Assembly: GCA_002405835.1 (NCBI GenBank)
Contig: DHMO01000051.1
Span: 68,376 to 132,375 of the forward strand
Origin: Lentisphaeria bacterium UBA4640
Lineage (GTDB): Bacteria; Verrucomicrobiota; Lentisphaeria; Victivallales; UBA1829
Length of the DNA: 64,000 bases
Direction of reading: 5' to 3'
The position numbers and the translations under genes are program-made. A model generated the notes under the pieces. That model did not search any database. It worked only from the letters and a program-made list of their open reading frames with translations, and was not told the origin of the DNA. Below are positions 54,826 to 62,896 of this stretch, one piece after another (the first letter of the stretch is position 1; every line of letters starts with the position of its first letter).

Positions 54826-54897
54826 TTAGATGGTGCTAATTCTGTTGTTATGACAATATAGCGCAGAAACTTGCAAAATCAAATTAGATGAGACTAA
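54826..54897 (-). promoter_or_regulatory. FMN-protein promoter flanked by two iron boxes
   Basis: On the minus strand TTGATT (54882-54877), 16 bp, TATATT (54860-54855). TTAGATGAGACTAA (54884-54897) lies directly upstream of -35 and TTAGATGGTGCTAA (54826-54839) lies between -10 and the ribosome site. Both fit TTAG-N6-CTAA. Confidence 0.78.
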
Positions 54898-54940
54898 TTA
54901 ATGTTTTTTTCTTACGCTTCGGGAGGAGGCGTTTGTTTTT

Positions 54941-56239
54941 TTATTCGCCGAGCAGAACGCCGCTGCTGTCCATTCCGGTGATTGTGGTGCGGACGAGACG
55001 GCCGGTGACGAGATCCGGGCGCAGAATGCGCGTGCGGACGTAGGTTCCGCTCCAGCCTTCTCCGGATTCTGCGCTGCACTCTTCCGGAATCACCGTCTGA
55101 ACAGTGCCGATGAGGGAACGGTGATAGGCGGTCATCATTTCGCTTGCGAGCGCATGAAGACGCGCCACGCGCTCCTCAACCTTGTCACCGTGGACGAGCG
55201 GTTTCATGGAGGCAGCTTTCGTTCCCTCGCGCGGAGAGAACGGGAAGATGTGCATGTTGGCAAAGGCGGTCGAACGGACAAATTCAAACGATTCTTCGAA
55301 CAGTTCATCCGTTTCACCGGGGAAGCCGACAATCAGGTCGGTTCCGATGTGGATGCCCGGGACTTTTGCGCGGGCGCGGTCGACGAATTCGCGGTACATT
55401 CCGGTGAGGTAGTGACGGTTCATCGCTTTCAGGATGGTGTCGGAGCCGTGCTGGAGCGAAGGATGCAGAAATTCGCAGATTTTCCCGTTCGATTCCGCCA
55501 TGATCTCAAGCGTGCGGAACAGAATGTCGCCCGGTTCGGTCGAGCCGAGACGCAGACGGAATTCGCCGGGGATGTTCATCAGCGCTTCGAGCAGGTCGGG
55601 CAGGCGGCGGCCGCCGCAGTTGTAGGCGCATGTGTTGATCCCCGTCACGGCAATTTCCTGAAATCCCGCATCGAGCAGACGCCTGAATTCATCAATCGTC
55701 TCCTGGAAATCGCGGGAGCGCTCACGGCCGCGCGCATAGGGGACGATGCAGTAGGAGCAGAAATTGTTGCATCCCTCCTGCACTTTAAGGTTTGCGCGGG
55801 ACTTGTAGGGATACTCCGCAAAAACATGTTCCGCAAAGACCTTGTCGGCCGCGACGGATTCAAAATGCCGCGGCGGGTTCACTGCGATTCCGCGCTTTTC
55901 GAGCAGAGGTTCGAGCTTTTCTTCAATCGCCTTTTTTTCTTCGTTGCTGAGAATGAGGTCGATCCCGTCAATATCGAAAGATTTGCGGTCGACGTTTGCC
56001 GCGCATCCGGTCAGGATGAGGATTGCATCGGGATGTTTGGTCCGGAACTGCCGCAAAGTCTGCCGGCTCTTGCGCGAGGCGGTTGCGGTAACTGCGCAGG
56101 AGTTGATGATCAGCACGTCCGCTCCGGCGTCGGTGTAGGGAACCTGTTCGATTCCCATGCGGTGTAGGCGTCCGGCGAGCAGAGCGGAGTCCGCCTGGTT
56201 CAGGCGGCAGCCGAGAGTGACGATGGAAGCGGTTGTCAT
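54941..56239 (-). CDS. mtaB: tRNA t6A37 methylthiotransferase MtaB (radical SAM)
   Basis: 432 aa. Converts t6A37 to ms2t6A37 in tRNAs reading ANN codons. Seen: N-terminal UPF0004 domain with TLGCRLNQ, NSCAVTATASRKSRQ and TGCAAN (auxiliary cluster Cys), radical SAM site EGCNNFCSYCIVPYARG, and GFPGETDE. The ADSALL in place of the longer YES motif and the length fit MtaB better than MiaB or RimO. Start overlaps the bioC stop by 4 nt. Confidence 0.88.
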   Translation of the reverse strand: MTTASIVTLGCRLNQADSALLAGRLHRMGIEQVPYTDAGADVLIINSCAVTATASRKSRQTLRQFRTKHPDAILILTGCAANVDRKSFDIDGIDLILSNEEKKAIEEKLEPLLEKRGIAVNPPRHFESVAADKVFAEHVFAEYPYKSRANLKVQEGCNNFCSYCIVPYARGRERSRDFQETIDEFRRLLDAGFQEIAVTGINTCAYNCGGRRLPDLLEALMNIPGEFRLRLGSTEPGDILFRTLEIMAESNGKICEFLHPSLQHGSDTILKAMNRHYLTGMYREFVDRARAKVPGIHIGTDLIVGFPGETDELFEESFEFVRSTAFANMHIFPFSPREGTKAASMKPLVHGDKVEERVARLHALASEMMTAYHRSLIGTVQTVIPEECSAESGEGWSGTYVRTRILRPDLVTGRLVRTTITGMDSSGVLLGE

Positions 56240-56985
56240 GCGCGGATTCCTTTCAGGAAAACGACTTCGTATTCCGCGGAGCAGGGGGCGCGGTGCTTGC
56301 GGATCAGCTCTTTCAGAACGGGAACCGGCGTGCCTGTGTTGCCGCCGGAGGTTCCGTTGCGGCGCATGGAGCGGAGAAGCGAATGCAGATCCGCATAGCT
56401 TTCCGTGTAGCGGTGCGTTTCCATCGAAAGGTTGCGGAACAGTCCGTCGAGCGCATGTTCGATCAGCGAGAGCGAGGGCAGGGTGATTCCGCGGTACTGC
56501 GTGTTCTCGTCGTAGAAGAGCTGACGGATCTGCGCCAGGCTGGATTCCAGCGGAATGGAGGCGAAGAATTCCCCGCCCGGGCGGAGCGCTCCGGCAAAAT
56601 TTTCAAACGCTGCGCGCAGATTGTGGCTCCACTGGAGACAGAGCGACGCAACCGCGAGATCGTGTCCCGTCTCTTCAAACGGCGTATCGAAATCGTGGAT
56701 CTGGAAGCGGACAGGAGTTCCAGCGAGGCGTTCCGAGCAGCACTCGATCATCTCTTCCGAAAGGTCGGTAGCGAGAATGCGCGAGCCGGGAAAGTAGCGG
56801 AGGAGCCCCTGCGTGAGCAGACCGGTCCCGCATCCGGCTTCCAGAATTTTTACCGGACGGCTTGCGCGCACGGCGATCCATGCGGCGAATTCTTCGGCGC
56901 ACGGCTTCTGGAACTGGATGGAATCGTTGTAGGTGCGCGCAGCGCGTCCGAAGCTGCGCGCGGTATTCGATTTCAGAATATTCAT
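56236..56985 (-). CDS. bioC: Malonyl-ACP O-methyltransferase BioC
   Basis: 249 aa. Begins SNTARSFGRAARTYNDSIQFQ, the BioC start pattern, then SAM loop ILEAGCGTGLLTQGLL and LQWSHNLRAAF. It methylates malonyl-ACP to open pimeloyl synthesis for biotin. ATG at 56985 overlaps the upstream hydrolase stop by 4 nt; the frame extends 11 codons further upstream into that gene. The neighbour is the matching esterase, which supports the call. Confidence 0.88.
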   Translation of the reverse strand: MNILKSNTARSFGRAARTYNDSIQFQKPCAEEFAAWIAVRASRPVKILEAGCGTGLLTQGLLRYFPGSRILATDLSEEMIECCSERLAGTPVRFQIHDFDTPFEETGHDLAVASLCLQWSHNLRAAFENFAGALRPGGEFFASIPLESSLAQIRQLFYDENTQYRGITLPSLSLIEHALDGLFRNLSMETHRYTESYADLHSLLRSMRRNGTSGGNTGTPVPVLKELIRKHRAPCSAEYEVVFLKGIRA

Positions 56986-57689
56986 AGCGTCGTCATTTCC
57001 CGCAGAGCTTCGGAGCATTCGACCGGATGCTGAAGGAGCATGAGGTGTCCCCAGCCCGGGAAGGTGCGCCGGACAGCGGAACAGGCGTCCGCCAGAACGG
57101 TGGTCATCTCCGGATTGACAATCTGGTCGGCGTCTCCGTCAAGCACGAAAACTGGAATGGCGTCGGTCAGCAGTTCCAGCTCCGCGCGGATATCCGACTC
57201 TTCAATGACGGCGAGTCCCTCATCAAGTGCCTGTGTGTTGAAGGTTTCCGGGAACATGCCCGGATACTTCTCCGGCATTGCGCAGGAACGGAGGAAGGAG
57301 CGGATGACCGTTGAGGGACGCGTCTTGAGTCCGTTCCGCATCGCGGTGACTGCATCGCGTTTCCAGCCGCAGGGGAAGGAGTCGTCGCGGACGAATTTCG
57401 GGAACGGGTTGATGAGGATCAGCCGCCGCACCGCTTCGAGGTTCTGAAGTGCGAGACGGACGGCAAACAGCGCTCCCATGGAGTGTCCCACAATGACAGG
57501 CGGAACATCCTCTTCCTGATCGAAGATCGGAGTGTTCAGCGGGCTTTCCTCGTCGTTGAAGAATCCGTAGTCGACGATGTCGACCGATTCCAGCGAAGTC
57601 TGTTCGCAGGCGTCGAAATAAAGTTCACGGGGCACGCCCCAGCCGGGGAAAACGATGGTTTCCGCTTTGTCATGCACGAATCTGTCCAC
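56982..57689 (-). CDS. BioG/BioH-like pimeloyl-ACP methyl ester esterase (alpha/beta-hydrolase)
   Basis: About 235 aa. FPGWGVPRELYFDAC resembles the GWGM start of BioG (DUF452) proteins; nucleophile elbow VGHSMGALFA, acid DGDADQIVNP and histidine GWGHLML complete the triad. Would remove the methyl group added by BioC. The frame runs upstream into proA, so the start is uncertain: GTG at 57689 (AAGG 9 nt before it) or GTG at 57677. Overlaps both proA and bioC by a few bases. No other biotin genes are in the window. Confidence 0.78.
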   Translation of the reverse strand: MDRFVHDKAETIVFPGWGVPRELYFDACEQTSLESVDIVDYGFFNDEESPLNTPIFDQEEDVPPVIVGHSMGALFAVRLALQNLEAVRRLILINPFPKFVRDDSFPCGWKRDAVTAMRNGLKTRPSTVIRSFLRSCAMPEKYPGMFPETFNTQALDEGLAVIEESDIRAELELLTDAIPVFVLDGDADQIVNPEMTTVLADACSAVRRTFPGWGHLMLLQHPVECSEALREMTTL

Positions 57690-58932
57690 TGCCACGAACC
57701 TTGTATTTGTAGGACGTAAGCTCGATGAGTCCCATTGGACCGCGTGCGTGCAGCTTGTCCGTGCTGATTCCGATTTCCGCTCCGAATCCGAACTCTCCGC
57801 CGTCGGTGAACCGGGTGGAGGCGTTGACATAAACCGTAGCGGAGTCGACTTCATTCAGGAATTTTTCCGCATGCTCCGGATTATCCGTCAGGATGCAGTC
57901 GCTGTGTCCTGAACCGTATTTGTTGATATGTGCAATTGCTTCGTCGAGGGAATCGACGGTGCGGACTGCGAGCTTGAGATCAAGGTACTCGCGGTTCCAG
58001 TCGTCTTCGGTTGCGGGAAGCGCGGAGGGGACAAGCGCGCGGAAGGCTTCGTCCGCATGAAGTTCAACATTTGCCAGTCTCTTCGCGATCATCGGTGCGA
58101 ACTTGGCGAGCGCGTTTTTGTGAATCAGGAGCGTTTCGATGGCGTTGCATGCACTGGGACGCTGCACTTTCGCATTCTCAATGATGTCGCATGCGCGGTC
58201 GAAGTCGCAGCTCTCGTCCACGAAGGTATGACAGACCCCTTTGTAGTGCTTGATGACCGGCATTGTCGCCTGTTCGACGACGGCGCGGATCAGGCGTTCG
58301 CCTCCGCGGGGAATGACAAGGTCGATGTATTGATTCATTTTGAGCATCAGCGAAACCGCTTCGTGTCCGGTCCACGGGATCATCTGGATGGTTCCCTCGG
58401 GCATTCCCGCCTTGACTCCGGCGTTGGAGATGAGTTTTGCGAGCGCGAGGTTTGAGTGGAGCGCTTCGGAGCCGCCGCGCAGGATGACTGCGTTTCCGGC
58501 TTTCAGGCAGAGACCCGTTGCGTCGACGGTTACATTCGGGCGGGATTCATAGATAATCGCAATGACGCCGATCGGCACGGAGACCTTTTCAATATCGAGT
58601 CCGTTCGGCCGCTTGATGTCGTCGAGTCTGCGTCCAACCGGGTCGGGCAGGGTGATGACATGGCGGAGACCGTCGGAGATCCCTTTGATGCGTTTTTCAT
58701 CGAGGCGGAGACGGTCGAGCATGGCGGCGGAAAGTCCGTTCGCTTTTCCCGCTTCCATATCGCGGCTGTTTTCCGCGAGGATGAAGGCGGTGTTCGCATC
58801 GATGGCGTCTGCCATGGCATTGAGCCAGCTGTTTTTCCCGGCGGTGGTTGCGGTTGCAAGCCGACGGGCGGCGGCTTTCGCTTCGCTTCCCATCCGTTCG
58901 AGGGCGGATTTTATTTCATCAGAATTCTGCAT
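57670..58932 (-). CDS. proA: Gamma-glutamyl phosphate reductase
   Basis: 420 aa. Second step of proline synthesis, NADPH-dependent. Seen: VPIGVIAIIYESRPNVT, ILRGGSEALHSN, VIPRGGERLI, and catalytic Cys in RPSACNAIETLLIH; C-terminus ARGPMGLIELTSYKY. Of two nearby ATGs, 58932 (MQNSDE) has GGAG 8 nt upstream; 58944 has none. First gene of a minus-strand run with the esterase, bioC and mtaB. Confidence 0.95.
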   Translation of the reverse strand: MQNSDEIKSALERMGSEAKAAARRLATATTAGKNSWLNAMADAIDANTAFILAENSRDMEAGKANGLSAAMLDRLRLDEKRIKGISDGLRHVITLPDPVGRRLDDIKRPNGLDIEKVSVPIGVIAIIYESRPNVTVDATGLCLKAGNAVILRGGSEALHSNLALAKLISNAGVKAGMPEGTIQMIPWTGHEAVSLMLKMNQYIDLVIPRGGERLIRAVVEQATMPVIKHYKGVCHTFVDESCDFDRACDIIENAKVQRPSACNAIETLLIHKNALAKFAPMIAKRLANVELHADEAFRALVPSALPATEDDWNREYLDLKLAVRTVDSLDEAIAHINKYGSGHSDCILTDNPEHAEKFLNEVDSATVYVNASTRFTDGGEFGFGAEIGISTDKLHARGPMGLIELTSYKYKVRGSGQIRA

Positions 58933-59072
58933 TGTATGCTCCATATTAATATATTCAGGTAATATACAGCCATCTGCCGTTTTTTCAAAAGTATTTTTCT
59001 TAATAATTTGAGAATTGTTCCTGAATGCACGGAAAATTACAAAATCCTCATGAAAAAAAACGGAAACTGCTC

Positions 59073-59101
59073 TTGAAAAAACGTTGAATTCAGAGTATTG
59101 T
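59073..59101 (+). promoter_or_regulatory. Promoter of the PmtA-like gene
   Basis: TTGAAA (59073-59078), 17 bp, TATTGT (59096-59101), about 32 nt before the start codon, with AAGGG as ribosome site. Confidence 0.68.
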
Positions 59102-59132
59102 AACAAAACAACACAACAGACAAGGGAAAAAA

Positions 59133-59705
59133 ATGCTGACGACACTGACGCTGGAGTTCCTGCGCAAACCGCTGACGACAGGAGCAATCTGCCCGAGTTC
59201 CAAATATCTTGCACGCCAGATGGTCAGCTGTATCGGTCTGGAACATGCGCATACGATCGTTGAGCTCGGTCCCGGAACCGGCGCGATTACGAAATCGATT
59301 CTGGAACACAAGCCGGAAGGCAGCACTTTCTTTGCAATCGAGCTGAACAAAACCGTCTGCGATGTCTTCCGGAAACTTTTTCCCGGACAGATCATTTACA
59401 ACGAAAGCGCTTCTGATCTGCCGCGTCTGCTGGAACAGAACGGGCAGACCCATGCGGATGTGATCCTCTCCGGTCTTCCCTGGGCGTCGTTTCCGAACGG
59501 TCTTCAGGATGAAATTCTGAACGCCATTCTTGCCTCGCTTCCCGAGGGCGGTTCGTTTGCGACATTCGCCTATCTTCAGGGAACCCTTCTTCCCGCGGGA
59601 ATCCGTTTCCGCAAAAAACTGAATTCCTTTTTCAGCAAGGTGGAAACCTCGCCGGTCGTCTGGCGCAACATCCCCCCCGCATTCGTTTACCGCTGCCATA
59701 AATAA
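59133..59705 (+). CDS. PmtA-like SAM-dependent methyltransferase
   Basis: 190 aa. FLRKPLTTGAICPSSKYLAR is the pattern of phosphatidylethanolamine N-methyltransferase-type (PmtA/rRNA-dimethylase-like) enzymes; SAM loop VELGPGTGAITKSIL; SGLPWASFPN stands where PmtA has a similar SGLPW motif. Likely methylates a phospholipid head group, but the substrate is not proven. Monocistronic between proA (divergent) and argD. Confidence 0.83.
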   Translation: MLTTLTLEFLRKPLTTGAICPSSKYLARQMVSCIGLEHAHTIVELGPGTGAITKSILEHKPEGSTFFAIELNKTVCDVFRKLFPGQIIYNESASDLPRLLEQNGQTHADVILSGLPWASFPNGLQDEILNAILASLPEGGSFATFAYLQGTLLPAGIRFRKKLNSFFSKVETSPVVWRNIPPAFVYRCHK

Positions 59706-59737
59706 GCCGGTTTTCAAAAAATATTTTCTGAAAACGC

Positions 59738-59765
59738 TTGATTTTTCTGCAAACCGTGTTATTGT
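59738..59765 (+). promoter_or_regulatory. Promoter of argD-argF
   Basis: TTGATT (59738-59743), 16 bp, TATTGT (59760-59765), about 44 nt before the argD start. A 7-bp AT-rich hairpin (59710-59735) just upstream may end the methyltransferase transcript. Confidence 0.62.
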
Positions 59766-59809
59766 GATGGTTTGCTGTTTGCAATAAAAATATGGAAGGA
59801 TTCTGGCAA

Positions 59810-61009
59810 ATGCACACTGCTCTGACCGACAAGTATATCGGGCTTTATGACAAGTACATCATGAAAACCTATCCGAAGGCCGACATTCTTTTCACCCGAG
59901 GTGAGGGATGCAGGCTTTGGGATGGTGACGGCAGAGAATTTCTTGATTTCGCCGCCGGTATCGCGGTGTGCAGTCTGGGGCATTGCCATCCCGCCGTCAC
60001 AAAGGCGATCGCGGAACAGGCGCAGACCCTCGTTCATGTCTCCAATCTCTATATGAACCAGCGTCAGCCGGAGCTCGCCGAAAAACTCATCAAAAACGGT
60101 TTCGACGGCGTCTGCTTCTTCTGCAACAGCGGCGCGGAAGCGAACGAAGGACTCATCAAACTCGCCCGTAAATGGGGGTCCGCGCACGGCGGCAAATACG
60201 AAATCATCGCCATGAACGATTCGTTCCACGGACGCACTCTCGCGACGCTCGCCGCGACCGGGCGCAGCAAATACCGCAAAGGTTTTGAACCCGATACGCT
60301 CGGTTTCCAGCATGTCCCCTTCAACGATCTCGAAGCCGCCCGCAATGCGGTGACCGACAAGACCGCCGCGATTCTTCTGGAGCCCGTTCAGGGCGAGGGC
60401 GGCATTATCCCCGCCGATCCGGAATACCTGAAAGGCATTCGCGCCCTCTGCGATGAAAAGGGCATTCTCCTGCTCTTCGATGAAGTTCAGTGCGGAATGG
60501 GACGCACCGGCACGCTCTATGCGTGGCAGGGATACGGCGTGGAGCCCGACGCCCTCTCGATGGCGAAGGCGCTCGGCAACGGCTATCCGATTGCGGCGGT
60601 CGTCGCTCAGCGTAAACTGGAAAACGTTTTGACTCCCGGAACTCATGCGAGCACGTTCGGCGGCACTCCGCTTGCCTGCGCAGCCGCCTGTGCCGTGGTC
60701 GATACCCTTACCGAGGGCGGTGTCCTTGAGAACTGCCGTAAACAGGGCGCATATCTCATGGAACAGCTCCTCAAGCTCAAAGTGAAATATCCGTGCGTCA
60801 AAGACGTCCGCGGAAAAGGACTGATGATCGGCGTCGTTCTCGACTTCCCCGCCGGTGAACTGCTCGGTCCTCTGCGCGAAAAAGGTCTTTTGGCGCTCTC
60901 GGCCGGCGAGACGGTGCTGCGTCTTGTCCCCCCGCTCATCATAACCCAGGAAGACTGCGATCTCGCAGTCTCTTACATCGACGCGGTTCTCGCGGACCGC
61001 GCAAAATAA
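59810..61009 (+). CDS. argD: Acetylornithine aminotransferase
   Basis: 399 aa, class III PLP aminotransferase of arginine synthesis. Seen: FAAGIAVCSLGHCHP, NSGAEANEGLIKLAR, SFHGRT, LLFDEVQCGMGRTG and PLP lysine in SMAKALGNGYPIAA. ATG at 59810 has GAAGGA upstream; the earlier ATG at 59792 lacks a ribosome site. argF follows after 18 nt in the same operon. Confidence 0.93.
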   Translation: MHTALTDKYIGLYDKYIMKTYPKADILFTRGEGCRLWDGDGREFLDFAAGIAVCSLGHCHPAVTKAIAEQAQTLVHVSNLYMNQRQPELAEKLIKNGFDGVCFFCNSGAEANEGLIKLARKWGSAHGGKYEIIAMNDSFHGRTLATLAATGRSKYRKGFEPDTLGFQHVPFNDLEAARNAVTDKTAAILLEPVQGEGGIIPADPEYLKGIRALCDEKGILLLFDEVQCGMGRTGTLYAWQGYGVEPDALSMAKALGNGYPIAAVVAQRKLENVLTPGTHASTFGGTPLACAAACAVVDTLTEGGVLENCRKQGAYLMEQLLKLKVKYPCVKDVRGKGLMIGVVLDFPAGELLGPLREKGLLALSAGETVLRLVPPLIITQEDCDLAVSYIDAVLADRAK

Positions 61010-61027
61010 CCTCGGAGGCATTTGAAT

Positions 61028-61939
61028 ATGAACAAAGATCTGCTGACGTGCGAGAGTCTGACTCGCGATGATCTCAATAAAATCATTGAACTTTCCCGGA
61101 AACTGAAAGCCGAACGCGGAACACCGCAGGCGATCAAGCCGCTTGCCGGAAAAAGCATCGGCATGATTTTCGCCAAGTCCTCCACCCGGACGCGCGTTTC
61201 GTTTGAAGTCGGCATTCAGGAACTCGGCGGGTATCCCGTCGTTCTTGACCAGGGACACACTCAGATGGGACGCGGTGAATCCATTCCGGATACCGCCCAT
61301 GTGCTGGAACGCTACCTTCAGGGCATCGTCATCCGCACCTTCAAGCAGAGCGATGTGGAAGGGCTTGCCGCCAATTCCAAATTCCCCGTCATCAATGCTC
61401 TCACCGATGAATATCATCCGTGCCAGGCGCTTACCGACATCTTTACGATGTGGGAGCACTCCAACGGCAAACTCGAAGGTCTGAAGTTCGCATATCTCGG
61501 CGACGGCGCCAGCAACATGGCGAATTCGCTGATGCTCGCAACCCAGCTTGCCGGAATCAATATGGCGATTGCCGCTCCGAAGGAGTTCGCTCCGATGGAA
61601 TCCATTCTGAACCGTACCGGTTTCCCCGGACGCTCCACCTGGACGACCGACGTCGACGAGGCGCTTCGCGATGCCGATTACATCTACACCGACGTCTGGG
61701 TCAGCATGGGTTTTGAGGCGGAAGCCAAGCGCCGGATGGAAATCCTCGCCCCGTATCAGCTCAACATGACGAACCTGAAAAAAGCGAAACCGACGGCGAA
61801 GGTCCTGCACTGTCTCCCCGCTCACCGCGGCGAAGAGATCACCGATGAAGTGATGGATTCTCCCGCCTCGATCGTTTTCGACCAGGCGGAAAACCGTCTG
61901 CATGTTCAGAAAGCGATTATGACGCTTTTGATGGCGTAA
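61028..61939 (+). CDS. argF: Ornithine carbamoyltransferase
   Basis: 303 aa. Makes citrulline from ornithine and carbamoyl phosphate. Carbamoyl-phosphate loop KSSTRTRVSFE, DEYHPCQALTD, and HCLPAHRGEE with the ornithine-binding Cys. GGAGG lies 10 nt before ATG 61028. Second gene after argD; an efficient terminator follows. Confidence 0.96.
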   Translation: MNKDLLTCESLTRDDLNKIIELSRKLKAERGTPQAIKPLAGKSIGMIFAKSSTRTRVSFEVGIQELGGYPVVLDQGHTQMGRGESIPDTAHVLERYLQGIVIRTFKQSDVEGLAANSKFPVINALTDEYHPCQALTDIFTMWEHSNGKLEGLKFAYLGDGASNMANSLMLATQLAGINMAIAAPKEFAPMESILNRTGFPGRSTWTTDVDEALRDADYIYTDVWVSMGFEAEAKRRMEILAPYQLNMTNLKKAKPTAKVLHCLPAHRGEEITDEVMDSPASIVFDQAENRLHVQKAIMTLLMA

Positions 61940-61948
61940 GTGCTTCAA

Positions 61949-61984
61949 CCGGAACCGGATTTGAATTCTCCGGTTCCGGCTTTT
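61949..61984 (+). terminator. Rho-independent terminator of argD-argF
   Basis: Perfect 11-bp stem CCGGAACCGGA / TCCGGTTCCGG with a 9-nt loop, followed by CTTTTCTCTTT. Confidence 0.9.
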
Positions 61985-62004
61985 CTCTTTCAGCGGGGTG
62001 CCTG

Positions 62005-62637
62005 ATGATTGATTTGTCAAAATATACATTTGCAGACTGGATGGATTTTGTTTTCGGACATCCGGTGAACCGGAAGAATCCGTGGTATGCGAATCCGCTG
62101 TTTCTTTATGATTTTGATTCCGCGCTTGTTTTAGATTATCTGATGACTTTTTTTTCCGATCCCGCGTTTGCCTATCTGTGCTATACGCCGGACCAGGTGT
62201 CGCAGGGACTTGACTTTATCGTTTCCGACCGCGGTTTTATCGGAGTTTTGCTGGATGAGGAGCTTTCGCGCTCGAAACGCCGCGACTGCATTCTTGCGAT
62301 GAATGCGGTATTCCGTGTTCATCAGGAGGTGTACCCGGAGCTTCCCGGTCTGCGTGAATGGTGGAGTGCGCTGGTCCGCAACTGCCGTTTTCACTATCAG
62401 GGATTGGCGCAGCATGTTGAAATTATCCGTTATTTTGAACGTCTTTTTCAGTCTCTTCTGAACCGCAAGACGATTACCGATGCTCAGCGTTCCGGCATAG
62501 CCGCTGGTATGCTGGAGTTGAAACAGATCGCAAAAGATGCTTTGGCTGCCGCTGAAGCGAGCCGTCCCCGGCGTCTCTACAGCCGAGATCAGCTTAAGAT
62601 CCTCCGCAGTGTTGCTGCATTTGAATTGAACGTTTGA
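62005..62637 (+). CDS. Unknown soluble protein
   Basis: 210 aa, not recognised. No signal peptide or membrane helix. Aromatic-rich N-terminus (FADWMDFVFGHPVNRKNPWY), acidic and hydrophobic middle, and a C-terminal helical part ending RRLYSRDQLKILRSVAAFEL. It has only a weak GGGG ribosome site. Standalone between the arg terminator and the kinase gene, on the opposite strand to the latter. Confidence 0.75.
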   Translation: MIDLSKYTFADWMDFVFGHPVNRKNPWYANPLFLYDFDSALVLDYLMTFFSDPAFAYLCYTPDQVSQGLDFIVSDRGFIGVLLDEELSRSKRRDCILAMNAVFRVHQEVYPELPGLREWWSALVRNCRFHYQGLAQHVEIIRYFERLFQSLLNRKTITDAQRSGIAAGMLELKQIAKDALAAAEASRPRRLYSRDQLKILRSVAAFELNV

Positions 62638-62896
62638 ATCTGCCTTTCTGAACCATCTCTGTTTCCGGAACGAAGTTCAGCAGACAGTGAACTGTTCCGT
62701 ATTCTGAATTGTGCGAAAGTCAAATGTTTTCCTGTTTTCCAGGAAAGAGAGTTCATTGATGTAATTCCCCATAAAAGATAACGTCCGAGAAATTGCGCAC
62801 ATTTGATGGGATAGAGCCTGTTTCCATGATTGATTATTATTCCGACCCAAAATCAACCGAAAGGAAACAGACTGTGGAAAATGTTCCAAGGATTTT
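62638..62896. other. AT-richer spacer without a convincing gene
   Basis: 259 bp between convergent genes. A 70-codon minus-strand frame (62677-62889) has no ribosome site or recognisable product. A 7-bp hairpin TTTCCTG/CAGGAAA lies at 62728-62746. The base composition is clearly lower in GC than most of the window, as is the adjoining 3' part of the kinase gene. Confidence 0.5.

Noticed and set aside
62677..62889. 70-codon minus-strand gene or transposase remnant
   Set aside because: No ribosome site, no recognisable motif and no inverted terminal repeats around it.
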